Source: Paracoccus acridae
GTDB taxonomy: Bacteria > Pseudomonadota > Alphaproteobacteria > Rhodobacterales > Rhodobacteraceae
NCBI RefSeq assembly: GCF_014642735.1
Contig: NZ_BMIV01000020.1
Location: 1-39,113, forward strand
Reading direction: 5' to 3'
Length of the DNA: 39,113 nt
Numbering within the stretch: the first letter of the stretch is position 1; every line of letters begins with the position of its first letter. The notes below the pieces were generated by a model that was given only the letters and a program-made list of their open reading frames with translations, had not been told where the DNA came from and made no database searches. Both the position numbers and the translations under genes were made by a program. This document shows positions 15,358-24,400 of the stretch, in pieces.

Positions 15358-16569
15358 ATGAAGCAGACCAGAACCATTCTTGCCGCCCTGATGGGCGCGA
15401 CCCTACTAACCGCGCCCGCGCTGGCAGAAGAGATCAAGATCGGCGTCGTCGGGCCGCTGACTGGCCCGGCCGCAACCTCAGGCCTCGCCATGCGCGAGGC
15501 TTATCAGTTTGTCGCCGACGAGGTAAACACCGCCGGCGGCATAGAGTTGGATGGTGAAAAGCACACGCTGAACCTGATCTTCGAAGACAGCGCATCGCGT
15601 CCTGAAATGGGTGTTTCGGCCGCGCAGAAACTACTGACGCGCGACAACGTGGACCTGATGATCGGCGACACCTTTGCCTCATCTGTCACCATCGCTCTGA
15701 TGGATGTGGCAGCGTCTTATGGCAAGTTCGTGATGAGCGGACAGCCAGTGTCATCCGAGATCGCCCGGAAGGTCGAAAGCAATCCTGAGCAATTTGCAAA
15801 CTTCTGGAAATCGAGCTGGAACTCTGACGCCTACGCACAGGCTGTGTTTGAGGCTGTGCAGGGGCTGACGGAAGCGGGCAAGTTCTCGCCCGAAGACAAG
15901 AAGATCGCCTTCGTGTTCGAGGACACCGATTACGGCAAGTCGAACACCGAATACGCGCTGCCGCTGTTCACCGAGGCTGGATGGACCGAGGTCGGGCATG
16001 AAGCCGTACCGCTGGGTCACTCCGACTTCTATCCGCAACTGTCCAAGCTCCGCGGGGATGCGCCGGACGTGCTGGTTTCGATCTTCACTTCGGTCAACTC
16101 GGGAATCGCACTGACCAAGCAGATCAAGGAAACCGGTCTCGATACGCTGCATGTGGCGATCTACTATCCGCTGCGTCCCGAATTCCACGAGGGCATCGGT
16201 ACGGATTCGGAAAACATGCTGTGGACGCCAATGCTTTACGATCCGGTGAATAACGAAAAGCACAAGGCGCTTTACGACATGCTCGAGGCCAAGGGCATCA
16301 CTGCGAACGGCGACCACGCGCAGGGCTACTGCCAGTTTGCTATGCTGGTGGATAACATTAAGCGGGCGGGCACAGTTGAGCCGGAAAAGCTCTCGGAAGC
16401 CTTCGCTACAACGGATTTTGACTGCTACACTGGTCGGTTCGTCTATGACACCACCAACCACACTCCCAGGATCGGGCCGGAGTTCCTGCCGGTTGCTGTG
16501 GCGCAGGTGCAGGACGGGGTCAGCAAGGCGGTCTGGCCCGCAACCTCAGCCACGGCCGAGTTCAAGTAA
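15358..16569 (+). CDS. Branched-chain-amino-acid-type ABC transporter periplasmic binding protein
   Basis: This 403-residue protein starts with a signal peptide (MKQTRTILAALMGATLLTA, cleavage after PALA) and continues as a type I periplasmic binding protein: EIKIGVVGPLTGPAATSG, then VNTAGGIELDGEKH and VFEDTDYGKSN. It delivers substrate to the LivHM/LivGF pump encoded directly downstream. Proteins of this family bind amino acids, short amides, urea, peptides and aromatic acids. AGGGAAG lies ahead of the ATG at 15358. Its length is typical for the family. Confidence 0.92.
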   Translation: MKQTRTILAALMGATLLTAPALAEEIKIGVVGPLTGPAATSGLAMREAYQFVADEVNTAGGIELDGEKHTLNLIFEDSASRPEMGVSAAQKLLTRDNVDLMIGDTFASSVTIALMDVAASYGKFVMSGQPVSSEIARKVESNPEQFANFWKSSWNSDAYAQAVFEAVQGLTEAGKFSPEDKKIAFVFEDTDYGKSNTEYALPLFTEAGWTEVGHEAVPLGHSDFYPQLSKLRGDAPDVLVSIFTSVNSGIALTKQIKETGLDTLHVAIYYPLRPEFHEGIGTDSENMLWTPMLYDPVNNEKHKALYDMLEAKGITANGDHAQGYCQFAMLVDNIKRAGTVEPEKLSEAFATTDFDCYTGRFVYDTTNHTPRIGPEFLPVAVAQVQDGVSKAVWPATSATAEFK

Positions 16570-16590
16570 TCGCCTGACCGCAAGATCCTG

Positions 16591-16635
16591 CCGGGCCCGC
16601 GGGTCCGGCGGATGCCGCGGCGGCGCGGGCCGGTC
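16591..16635 (+). other. GC-rich hairpin between binding-protein and ATPase genes
   Basis: CCGGGCCCGC (16591-16600) can pair with GCGGGC-CGG further on, and the first 18 bases alone form a near-palindrome. There is no T-run. Such hairpins after the binding-protein gene commonly stabilise its mRNA and lower expression of the pump genes. Confidence 0.4.
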
Positions 16636-16667
16636 CTCCTCCCCAACGACAAACTGGAGTCGGATAC

Positions 16668-17414
16668 ATGACGAACGTGGCAAGCGCGCCGCTCCTGCAG
16701 GTGGATGCGATCACGATGCGCTTTGGCGGCATCGTGGCCATCGACAACCTGTCCCTTGACGTGAAGCAGGGCCAGATCCTGGCCCTGATGGGGCCGAATG
16801 GCGCGGGCAAGACGACCACCTTCCATGTCATCGCAGGAGTCCACAAGCCGACTTTGGGGCGGATCCTGTTCCAGGGTCAGGACATTACCGGCATGCGGCC
16901 GGATGGGCGATGCCGGGCGGGGGTAGCGCGCACCTTCCAGATCACCCAGCCGTTCGAGCAGCTTTCGGTGACCGAAAACATCATGGTGGGAGCGCGGCCT
17001 TTCTATCATTCCATGGCCGAGCTGCGCCGCGCCTCCGAGGCTTTTGCCGACCAGGTCGGGTTGAGCGACAAACTGAATGTCCCAGCCAAGGGCCTTTCAA
17101 CCGGCCAACGCAAGCGGCTGGAACTGGCGCGCGCCATGGCGACGCGCCCCAGGTTGCTGCTGATGGACGAGGTGACCGGCGGGGTCGATATGAAGTCGAT
17201 TCCCGGGCTGATCGACTTGGTGAAGTCCCTGCGCAAGGACGGGCTGACCATCGTTCTGATCGAGCACAATATGAAGGTTATCAATGACCTGGCAGACGAG
17301 GCGATTTTCATGAACCGTGGCGCCCGCATGGTATCGGGTACTCCCAATCAGGTGGCGACCGATCCTTCGGTGGTCGAACTCTACCTCGGAGAGGCGAAAG
17401 CCGATGTCCACTGA
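16668..17414 (+). CDS. livG: Liv-type ABC transporter ATPase (LivG-like)
   Basis: This 248-residue ATPase has Walker A GPNGAGKTTT (about residues 43-52), Q-loop region, signature LSTGQRKRLELARA, Walker B LLLMDEVTGG and the H-loop histidine in IVLIEHNMKVI. The ARTFQITQPFEQLSVTENI segment is typical of LivG. GGAG lies ahead of the ATG. It couples ATP hydrolysis to uptake together with the next gene product; the downstream gene starts inside its last codons. Confidence 0.93.
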   Translation: MTNVASAPLLQVDAITMRFGGIVAIDNLSLDVKQGQILALMGPNGAGKTTTFHVIAGVHKPTLGRILFQGQDITGMRPDGRCRAGVARTFQITQPFEQLSVTENIMVGARPFYHSMAELRRASEAFADQVGLSDKLNVPAKGLSTGQRKRLELARAMATRPRLLLMDEVTGGVDMKSIPGLIDLVKSLRKDGLTIVLIEHNMKVINDLADEAIFMNRGARMVSGTPNQVATDPSVVELYLGEAKADVH

Positions 17415-18126
17415 TCCTCTCATGCTCGTCGTCGAGGACGTTAGCGTTCTCTATGGCAACTACCAGGTATTGTGGGATGTCTCGATGCAGGCCCATGCCG
17501 GGCAGGTCGTGGCGGTTCTGGGGCCGAACGGCTCGGGCAAGTCCACCATCCTCAAGGCGATTATGGGGCTCACTCCTGTTCGCTCCGGTCGGGTGATCTT
17601 CAACGGCGAAGACATTACCAACCGTCCGGCGCATCAGATGATCGAACTGGGCATGTCCATGGTGCTGGAACGCCGTCGCCTTTTCACTGGCATGACCGTC
17701 TACGAAAACGTCATGCTGGGTGCCTATCACAAGAGCATCCAAAAGCACGCGAAAGAGCGTCTTGAATGGGTGGAAAGCCTGTTTCCCATCATCGCCGAGC
17801 GTCGCGACCAGATCGCCGGCAAGATGTCGGGCGGCGAACAGCAGATGGTTGCCATCGCCCGCGCCCTGATGTCGCGTCCCAAACTGCTGCTGATGGACGA
17901 ACCCTATCTGGGGCTGACGCCGCGCATCGTGAACCAGATCGCCGACATTATCCGAAAGGTAAACGCTGAGGGTATCGCGGTGATCTTCAACGAACAGAAC
18001 GTCAAGCTGTCCTTCGGGATCTCGAACTACGGCTACCTGCTGGAGAGTGGCCGGGTGGTCCTGAACGGCACAGGGGAAGAAATGATGAATTCCGACGTGA
18101 TCCGCCGCGTGTATCTGGGTGAGTAG
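17404..18126 (+). CDS. livF: Liv-type ABC transporter ATPase (LivF-like)
   Basis: This 240-residue ATPase has Walker A GPNGSGKSTI, signature MSGGEQQMVAIARALM and Walker B LLLMDEPYLGLTP. LivF normally carries VPEGRR at the position read here as VLERRRLF, and the match in MTVYENVMLGAY is good. The ATG at 17404 overlaps the livG stop by 11 bases with AGAGGCGAAAG upstream, showing translational coupling. The H-loop position carries IFNEQN rather than the usual VEQN form, a minor deviation. Confidence 0.93.
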   Translation: MSTDPLMLVVEDVSVLYGNYQVLWDVSMQAHAGQVVAVLGPNGSGKSTILKAIMGLTPVRSGRVIFNGEDITNRPAHQMIELGMSMVLERRRLFTGMTVYENVMLGAYHKSIQKHAKERLEWVESLFPIIAERRDQIAGKMSGGEQQMVAIARALMSRPKLLLMDEPYLGLTPRIVNQIADIIRKVNAEGIAVIFNEQNVKLSFGISNYGYLLESGRVVLNGTGEEMMNSDVIRRVYLGE

Positions 18127-18141
18127 GGAAAAGCGTACAAC

Positions 18142-19011
18142 ATGAACTTGGCCATTTTTCTTGAACAGATCCTGAACGGGCTGATCACCGGCTCGATGTA
18201 TGCGCTGATCGGGTCGGGGATCGCCCTGGTCTATGGCACGATGCGGGTGCTTAACCTCGCTCACGGCGAATTCTACATGCTTGGAGGGTATTTCACCTTT
18301 TACCTGATCGTGCAGATCGGGCTGAGCCCGCTGCTGGCAATTCCATTGGCAGTAGCCATCGCCTTCTGCCTGGGGGCGCTGATCCAGAAGCTGACCATCG
18401 AATATCTGATCGTGCGCGAGAACTGGGCCTTCACCACCATCGCGGCGACGCTGGGGCTCTCCATCGTCCTGCAAAACGCCGCACTGCTGATGTTCGGCGA
18501 GCAGTTCAACACCGTGCCCTATTACGTGCAGGGAGTGATGTCGATCGGGGACATCCGCCTGCCCTGGCAGCGGGTACTGATCTTCGTTGTGGCATTAGCC
18601 ACTATCGCCGGCATGACCTGGCTGCTCAAATACACACGCTTGGGCTGGTCGATCCGGGCCACCTCGCAGGACCGGGATGCCGCGCAAGTTGTTGGTATTC
18701 CGGTACGGCGGATCTACATGATCTGCTTTGGTCTGGCCGCCGCGCTCGGCGCGCTTGCCGCGGCCATGCTGGCGCCGATCAATGCAATCAACCCTTGGGC
18801 AGGGATACCGATCCTGCTCAAAGGCTTCGTCGTCGTCATCCTTGGTGGGCTCGGTTCGTTCCCCGGTGCGATCATCGGCGGACTGTTCCTTGGCGTAGTC
18901 GAGGCGGTGGGGGTGCAACTCACCTCGTCGGAATGGCGAGACGTGATCTCGTTCACTTTGATGATTGCTGTGATCTGGTGGCGCCCCTGGGGCGTGTTCG
19001 GGACAAAATGA
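18142..19011 (+). CDS. livH: Liv-type ABC transporter permease (LivH-like)
   Basis: This 289-residue membrane protein has about eight hydrophobic segments and the LivH hallmarks: NGLITGSMYALIGSGIALVYG at the N terminus, RVLNLAHGEFYMLGGY, and the EAA-like loop followed by GLGSFPGAIIGGLFLGVVEA. It forms the pore with the LivM-like subunit. It is separated from livF by 15 bases. Confidence 0.93.
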   Translation: MNLAIFLEQILNGLITGSMYALIGSGIALVYGTMRVLNLAHGEFYMLGGYFTFYLIVQIGLSPLLAIPLAVAIAFCLGALIQKLTIEYLIVRENWAFTTIAATLGLSIVLQNAALLMFGEQFNTVPYYVQGVMSIGDIRLPWQRVLIFVVALATIAGMTWLLKYTRLGWSIRATSQDRDAAQVVGIPVRRIYMICFGLAAALGALAAAMLAPINAINPWAGIPILLKGFVVVILGGLGSFPGAIIGGLFLGVVEAVGVQLTSSEWRDVISFTLMIAVIWWRPWGVFGTK

Positions 19012-19068
19012 CATGCGTCTGACCGCCGTCCACTCTACCCCTACAACCCACATTGCTGGAGGCCACTG

Positions 19069-20067
19069 ATGTTCAGGCCATTCACCGCCCAGGCGCTGGT
19101 TGGCATGGTCGCCGCACTGGCCGCGATGCTGCTGCTGCCGCTGGTCAGCACTGACCCTTATCTGATGCACGTCATGGTTCTGGTGATGATCTTCGGGATC
19201 TTCGCCTCGGCCTGGAACCTGGTCACCGGCTTTGCGGGGCTCAAGACCTTCGGGCACCATGCTTTCTTCGGGCTAGGTGCCTATGGCTCGGCGCTGATGG
19301 CGATCCACCTGGGCCTGTCCCCCTGGCTGACGCTGTGGCTGGGCGGGCTGCTGGCTGGGGCCGCCGGGCTGTTGATCGGCACCCCGATTTTGCGGATCCG
19401 CTCGATGCCGCATGTTGCAATAGTAACCTTGGGCTTTGCCGAGATCGTCCGGATCTGCATCGCCAACCTCTCAGGGCTAACCCGCGGCGAGATGGGGCTT
19501 TGGGGCATCCCGCAATTCCAGGGCTTTACCTTGCCAGTGGTGGGCAAGGTCAGCTTCACCCCGGCGGACAAAGTGTCCTTCTATTACTTGGCGCTTGCGC
19601 TTACCGTGCTGACGCTGTTCGTCATCGTGCGGCTGATGCGGTCCAAGACGGGACTGGCAATCTTGGCAATGCGCGACGGCGAGGATGCTGCCGAAAGCCT
19701 CGGCGTGAACCTGACCCGGCTCAAGCTGCTGGTTTTTGGCCTCTCCGCCTTCATCGTCGGCATCGCCGGGGGGTTCTATGCGCATTACCTGTCGATCCTG
19801 ACCCCGCATTCAGTGGTCGGGGTCGACCTTATGATCTCGATTATCGCCATGGTGCTGGTCGGCGGGCTTGGCACCTTTTCTGGGCCGTTGGTCGGGGCTT
19901 TGGTGCTGACTGTGCTGATCGAGGCGCTGCGCGATCTCGAGAACTATCGCCTGCTCGGCTACGGCCTTTTGATCGTGCTGATCGTCATGTTCCTTCCCCG
20001 CGGCATCGTGACCCTGCGGGAACGCCTTTCCTTCCGCCAGCAGGAGCAAGCCAACCATGGCTCTTGA
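19069..20067 (+). CDS. livM: Liv-type ABC transporter permease (LivM-like)
   Basis: This 332-residue permease shows IFASAWNLVTGFAGLKTFGHHAFFGLGAY (the LivM N-terminal signature), KTGLAILAMRDGEDAAESLGV (cytoplasmic ATPase-contact loop) and GGLGTFSGPLVGA. It has about ten membrane segments. It ends in a short charged tail, and its stop overlaps the start of the next M20 gene, showing that hydrolase and pump are expressed together. Confidence 0.93.
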   Translation: MFRPFTAQALVGMVAALAAMLLLPLVSTDPYLMHVMVLVMIFGIFASAWNLVTGFAGLKTFGHHAFFGLGAYGSALMAIHLGLSPWLTLWLGGLLAGAAGLLIGTPILRIRSMPHVAIVTLGFAEIVRICIANLSGLTRGEMGLWGIPQFQGFTLPVVGKVSFTPADKVSFYYLALALTVLTLFVIVRLMRSKTGLAILAMRDGEDAAESLGVNLTRLKLLVFGLSAFIVGIAGGFYAHYLSILTPHSVVGVDLMISIIAMVLVGGLGTFSGPLVGALVLTVLIEALRDLENYRLLGYGLLIVLIVMFLPRGIVTLRERLSFRQQEQANHGS

Positions 20068-21349
20068 TGCAACCATCCGGCAGCGCATCCTCGACGCTGT
20101 AGATGCCGGGTTTGACGACCAACTGGATTTCACTGCCCAGATGGTGCGCTTTGATTCGACCCGCGGCAACGAGGCGGCGATGCAGGAGTTCATGGCCGCC
20201 GCCCTGCGCGAGCGCGGCTATGAAGTAGACCACTGGAAGATCGAAGTCGACGATATCAGAGACATGCACGGCTTTGCTCCAGTCGAGTTCGTAGATTACG
20301 CTCAGGCCTACAACGTCGTGGGCACATTGAAGCCTCGGCAGGCAACCGGCAGGTCGCTCATCATCAACGGTCACATTGACGTCGTGCCGCCCTGCGACGA
20401 CGCCCGCTGGACCTCGCCTCCGTTCGAGCCCCGCATCGCGAACGGGCGCATGTATGGACGCGGCGCAGGGGATATGAAATCAGGTTTGGCCGCCGGCATC
20501 TATGCCATTGAGGCGCTAAGGGCTGCGGGGTTCCATCCCGCTGCCCCGATCTATCTGCAATCGGTGGTCGAGGAAGAGTGCACCGGCAACGGTGCGCTGG
20601 CCTGTATACAGCGCGGCTACAAGGCTGACGGAGCATTGGTGCCCGAACCCTTCGGTCCCTCAATCATGCGTGCCGAGGTAGGGCTGATTTGGGTCTGCTT
20701 GGACATTCAAGGCGATCCGCAGCACGCTTCGGCTGCGTTCCAGAACATCGGCGCCAATGCGCTGGAAAAGGCGATCCACATTTGGCCATGGATCAAGCGG
20801 CTGGAAACGGAATGGAACGCGCGTAAGGTGGACCATCCGGTTTATCGAGACCATCCGCATCCAATCCGAGTCAACCTGGGCAAGCTGTCGGGTGGGGACT
20901 GGGTGTCCTCGGTCCCTGCCAAGGCGCGGATGGAAGTGAGGATCGGCGTGCTCGAGGGCGAGGACTTGTCACAGATCAGGCAGGAAATACTCGATCGCGT
21001 CGCCGAAGCTTGCGCCACCGACCCTTACCTCCGTGACCATCCGCCAAAGTTGACCTTCCACGGCTTCATGGCTGACGGCTATGTGCTGGAACCGGGTAGC
21101 GAAATCGAGGGCGCTATGAGCTACGCCCATGAGGCCGTCTGGGGCACCCCAGTTACCAGCACGATCAGTTCGGCAGTGACCGATGCCCGATATTTCGGGC
21201 TTTACCAGGACACGCCCTCGATTGTTTACGGGGCGGTTTGCGGCCAGCCGCACGGGATCGACGAATATGTCGAGTTGGACAGCTTGAAGCAGGCAACCCG
21301 CGCCTATGCCCTGTTCATAGCCGAGTGGTGTGGGCTGGAGGCCCTGTGA
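20057..21349 (+). CDS. M20-family deacylase/peptidase (ArgE/DapE type), copy 2
   Basis: This 430-residue protein is clearly paralogous to the product at 14020, from the N terminus (AVDAGFDDQLDF against AVDEGFNDQVAY) to the C terminus (ALFIAEWCG against ALFIADWCG). Metal ligands and base are NGHIDVVPP (His106, Asp108), GRGAGDMKSG (Asp139) and VVEEECTGNG (Glu172, Glu173). Keeping two related enzymes in one operon suggests related but different N-acyl substrates or two successive cleavage steps. The ATG overlaps the livM end by 11 bases, with AGGAG upstream. Confidence 0.9.
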   Translation: MALDATIRQRILDAVDAGFDDQLDFTAQMVRFDSTRGNEAAMQEFMAAALRERGYEVDHWKIEVDDIRDMHGFAPVEFVDYAQAYNVVGTLKPRQATGRSLIINGHIDVVPPCDDARWTSPPFEPRIANGRMYGRGAGDMKSGLAAGIYAIEALRAAGFHPAAPIYLQSVVEEECTGNGALACIQRGYKADGALVPEPFGPSIMRAEVGLIWVCLDIQGDPQHASAAFQNIGANALEKAIHIWPWIKRLETEWNARKVDHPVYRDHPHPIRVNLGKLSGGDWVSSVPAKARMEVRIGVLEGEDLSQIRQEILDRVAEACATDPYLRDHPPKLTFHGFMADGYVLEPGSEIEGAMSYAHEAVWGTPVTSTISSAVTDARYFGLYQDTPSIVYGAVCGQPHGIDEYVELDSLKQATRAYALFIAEWCGLEAL

Positions 21350-22569
21350 TGACCCTGCTTCGCATTGACGGCGAGCGGCTGTGGCAAGGTTTGATGCAGA
21401 TGGCCGAGATTGGGCCAGGAGTGGCCGGCGGCAACAACCGGCTGGCCTTTTCCCCCGAGGATGACGCGGCGCGAGGCCTTTTCCGCCGCTGGTGCCAGGC
21501 CGAAGGGCTCTCCGTTCATTCCGACCGCTTCGCCAATCAGTTTGCCACCCGCGACGGGTCCGAGGACCTGCCACCGCTGCTGATTGGTAGCCATCTTGAT
21601 ACCCAGCCGACAGGGGGACGCTTCGACGGAGTGCTGGGGGTGCTGGCGGGGCTTGAGGTGCTGCGCTGCCTGAATGCTGCCGATGTCCGCACCCGGCGCC
21701 CGGTCACGCTGGTCAACTGGACGAATGAGGAGGGGGCAATCATCCGGCCGATGATGGGGTCAGAGGTATTCACGGGTGCGCTGGCGCTGGATCAGGCGCG
21801 GGCGATGACCGACCACCGGGGCCGCCGCATAAGTGACATGCTGGATGCGCTAGAGAACGGCGCTGGCCCCAATGGTCCCGGCTTCCCAGTGCATGCGTAT
21901 ATTGAGCTACATATCGAACAGGGTCCGGTCCTGGAACAGGCGGGGGAGGTAATCGGCGTAGTTACTTCCGGCATTGGGTTTCGCCGCTGGCAGTTGCGGT
22001 TTTCGGGGCAGGACGCCCATGCCGGACCAACTCCGATGGAGACGCGCAGGGACGCGATGGTCGCCGCCGCCCATGCGGTGCTGATCGCTGACCGCGCTGC
22101 CCGTGCGCTGCCCGGCGCGCGTGCCACATGCGGACGCATCGCCACCCCCAACGGCTCGCAGGTCACAGTCGCCTCGCAGGTTGAACTAACGCTGGACCTG
22201 CGCCACGAGGATCTGGCGCAACTAGACAGGCTGACTGCCCGGGTGCTGAGAGAAATCGAGGATCAGGCCCTCGCCTTGGGCGTCGGCTTCGCCTGCGAGA
22301 AGACTACGGATTCCTCGCCGGTGCCCTTTGATTCAGGAGTAATCGCAGCAATCGAAGCTGCGCGGATTCAGAACGGTTTTCCTGGGCGGCGGATTGTGTC
22401 AGGGGCTGGACACGATGCCTGCAACATGGCCCGTGTGTGTCCCGCAGGAATGATTTTCGTGCCGTCGGCCAACGGCATCAGCCACAACGAGACCGAATAT
22501 ACCAGTCCCGAGCACTGCGCCGCTGGGGCCCAGGTGCTGCTGGACAGCGTCCTGATGCTGGCTGGCTGA
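21349..22569 (+). CDS. M20C-type amidase: N-carbamoyl-amino acid hydrolase / allantoate-amidohydrolase family
   Basis: This 406-residue protein has the AtzC-unrelated, HyuC/AmaB/AllC pattern: IGSHLDTQPTGGRFDGVLGV (His82, Asp84, Asp93), NWTNEEGA (Glu127/Glu128), ELHIEQGPVLE, FSGQDAHAGPTPM, and the C-terminal SGAGHDACNMA and ISHNETEYTSPE. These enzymes hydrolyse N-carbamoyl or ureido groups and sometimes N-formyl or N-acetyl groups. The ATG overlaps the previous stop (TGATG). It is the third M20-clan hydrolase of the operon and the fourth amide hydrolase of the island. Confidence 0.9.
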   Translation: MTLLRIDGERLWQGLMQMAEIGPGVAGGNNRLAFSPEDDAARGLFRRWCQAEGLSVHSDRFANQFATRDGSEDLPPLLIGSHLDTQPTGGRFDGVLGVLAGLEVLRCLNAADVRTRRPVTLVNWTNEEGAIIRPMMGSEVFTGALALDQARAMTDHRGRRISDMLDALENGAGPNGPGFPVHAYIELHIEQGPVLEQAGEVIGVVTSGIGFRRWQLRFSGQDAHAGPTPMETRRDAMVAAAHAVLIADRAARALPGARATCGRIATPNGSQVTVASQVELTLDLRHEDLAQLDRLTARVLREIEDQALALGVGFACEKTTDSSPVPFDSGVIAAIEAARIQNGFPGRRIVSGAGHDACNMARVCPAGMIFVPSANGISHNETEYTSPEHCAAGAQVLLDSVLMLAG

Positions 22570-22584
22570 CTGGGGAAGGGCAAC

Positions 22585-23517
22585 ATGTTGAGGCGCGGGC
22601 TCGGGTCTGTGATGATCATGTTGGTCGCCTTGTGCTGGGGGCTGAACTGGCCCGCTGTGCGAACGGCGCTGAACGAAATCCCGCCCTGGACGCTGCGGGC
22701 CATCGGCATGGGGGCAGGCGCGCTTTTCCTGCTCGCGCTGGCTCGGCTGACCGGCAAGCGCTGCTTGATGGTGCGCAACGAATGGTTGCCGGTGCTGGGA
22801 TCAGGATTCCTGTCGATCACCGTATTCAACCTGCTGCTGTCTTTTGCCCAGTTGGCGGCGCCGACCTCGCGCGCGGTCATTGTGACCTTCACCATGCCGA
22901 TCTGGACGATCATCTTCGCTTGGTTGCTGCTGGGTGAGCGGCTAGACCGGCGCCGCTGGATAGGGCTTACGGTTGGCAGCCTTGGGCTGGTCTGCCTGGG
23001 CTGGCCGCTGATCCAAAACAGGACCTTCAACTACGGTCTCGTTCTTGCATTGCTGGCAGGAATGAGTTGGGCACTGGGAACCGTGATTATCAAGCGCTTC
23101 CCTGTCGCAGCGCCGCCAATCACTATAACCCTCTGGCAGCTAATTGCCGGCGCGTTGGTGGCGACCATAGGAGTGGTGCTGTTCGAGCCACAGGTGCTGC
23201 GCGACGGACTGGGCCTAGCCGGCTGGCATCTGAGCACCTGGGTCGGACTAAGCTACCATATCTTGTTCTCGCAGGCCTTAGCGTACCTGCTCTGGTACTG
23301 GCTGCTAGCGCGAATACCTGCCGGAACCGCGGCCTTGGCGCTGTTGCTTGTTCCCGCGATCGGGGTGATTTCGTCGATCCTGCTGCTGTCTGAGCGGCCC
23401 ACTACCGCAGACGTGTTGGGGCTGTTGCTGATGACCGTCGCGGCCGCGGTCGTCATGGTACCTGCAACACGGGTCGTCCCACACAAAGCAAGCGCTCAAG
23501 CGACAGGAAAGGTTTGA
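22585..23517 (+). CDS. EamA-family (DMT superfamily) transporter
   Basis: This 310-residue protein has ten hydrophobic segments in two repeats of five, as in EamA/RhaT transporters. Each half ends in a conserved loop: LGERLDRRRWIGLTVGSLGLVCL in the first, LSERPTTADVLGLLLMTVAAAVVM in the second. The N-terminal MLVALCWGLNWPAVRTAL is typical. It starts 15 bases after the amidase stop and closes the operon. Members export amino acids and metabolites, so it may relieve overflow of a product, though import cannot be excluded. Confidence 0.9.
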   Translation: MLRRGLGSVMIMLVALCWGLNWPAVRTALNEIPPWTLRAIGMGAGALFLLALARLTGKRCLMVRNEWLPVLGSGFLSITVFNLLLSFAQLAAPTSRAVIVTFTMPIWTIIFAWLLLGERLDRRRWIGLTVGSLGLVCLGWPLIQNRTFNYGLVLALLAGMSWALGTVIIKRFPVAAPPITITLWQLIAGALVATIGVVLFEPQVLRDGLGLAGWHLSTWVGLSYHILFSQALAYLLWYWLLARIPAGTAALALLLVPAIGVISSILLLSERPTTADVLGLLLMTVAAAVVMVPATRVVPHKASAQATGKV

Positions 23518-23734
23518 CGAAATCATCTTGCATGCGAGCTAGTGTTCCCCACCTGACATAAGATTCCCGTGGAAGCAGGGTATCGGCTCGGATACGACAG
23601 CCTAAAGCGAAGTACTAGATGATGGCTCCGAGCCCTTTGCCGCCATTCGTCGCCTCGGCTAGGCTCTCATCAATCTGTGAAGCCTTGGCGTCCCACGCCT
23701 TGGGCGCGGACTTGTTGCAATAAGGATAGTGCTG

Positions 23735-24175
23735 ATGTCAGTCACGGTTCGTCCTCTGTGCCCTGCCGACGAAACACAATGGAGAGCGCTTTGGAAGGCA
23801 TACCTGGAGTTCTATGAAACTTCAGTTTCGGATCAAGTCTACGCGACAACATTTGGCAGGCTCGTAGATCCGACCCTTTCGACACAGTTTGGCTTGATCG
23901 CAGAGGCGAATGGTCATGCTATCGGCCTTGTTCACGCCATCCTTCATCCGCACAATTGGCGCGTCGAAGATGTCTGTTATTTGCAAGACCTCTATGTGGT
24001 TCCAGAAGCTCGCGGCACCGGAGCGGGACGTGCTCTAATCGAAGCGGTTTACGCAGCGGCGGACGACAATGGCACGCCTTCGGTCTACTGGCTCACGCAG
24101 GACACCAATACGTCAGCACGACAGCTTTACGATCGCGTCGCGAAGGTAACGCCGTTCATCAAGTATCAACGGTAA
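23735..24175 (+). CDS. GNAT-family N-acetyltransferase
   Basis: This 146-residue protein has the acetyl-CoA binding motif A, YVVPEARGTGAGRALIEAV, preceded by the beta-strand YLQDLYVV, and ends in VYWLTQDTNTSARQLYDRVAKVTPFIKY, a normal motif B ending. It transfers acetyl from acetyl-CoA to an unknown amine. AAGGA lies 8 bases ahead of the ATG at 23735; a GTG at 23729 is too close to that site. GC content is lower than in the island before it. It stands alone. Confidence 0.85.
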   Translation: MSVTVRPLCPADETQWRALWKAYLEFYETSVSDQVYATTFGRLVDPTLSTQFGLIAEANGHAIGLVHAILHPHNWRVEDVCYLQDLYVVPEARGTGAGRALIEAVYAAADDNGTPSVYWLTQDTNTSARQLYDRVAKVTPFIKYQR

Positions 24176-24400
24176 CGGCCGCGCTGTTCATGGCCTGCGC
24201 GACAAAGGCGACTGGCAGCAATGTCCCGGACTGTGTTGAAGAAGTCGGTAGCAAAGATGAGGCGGCACTTCGGGCGATCCCGAGACTTGCGAGAGATAAG
24301 GCCTTGACGCTGGCACATGCGCGGCAGGCCTATCTTGGCGAAGTCGCCGACAACTGGCACGGCGGTCGGGATGCAGGTAACCATCCGCCGTAGGCTGCGG

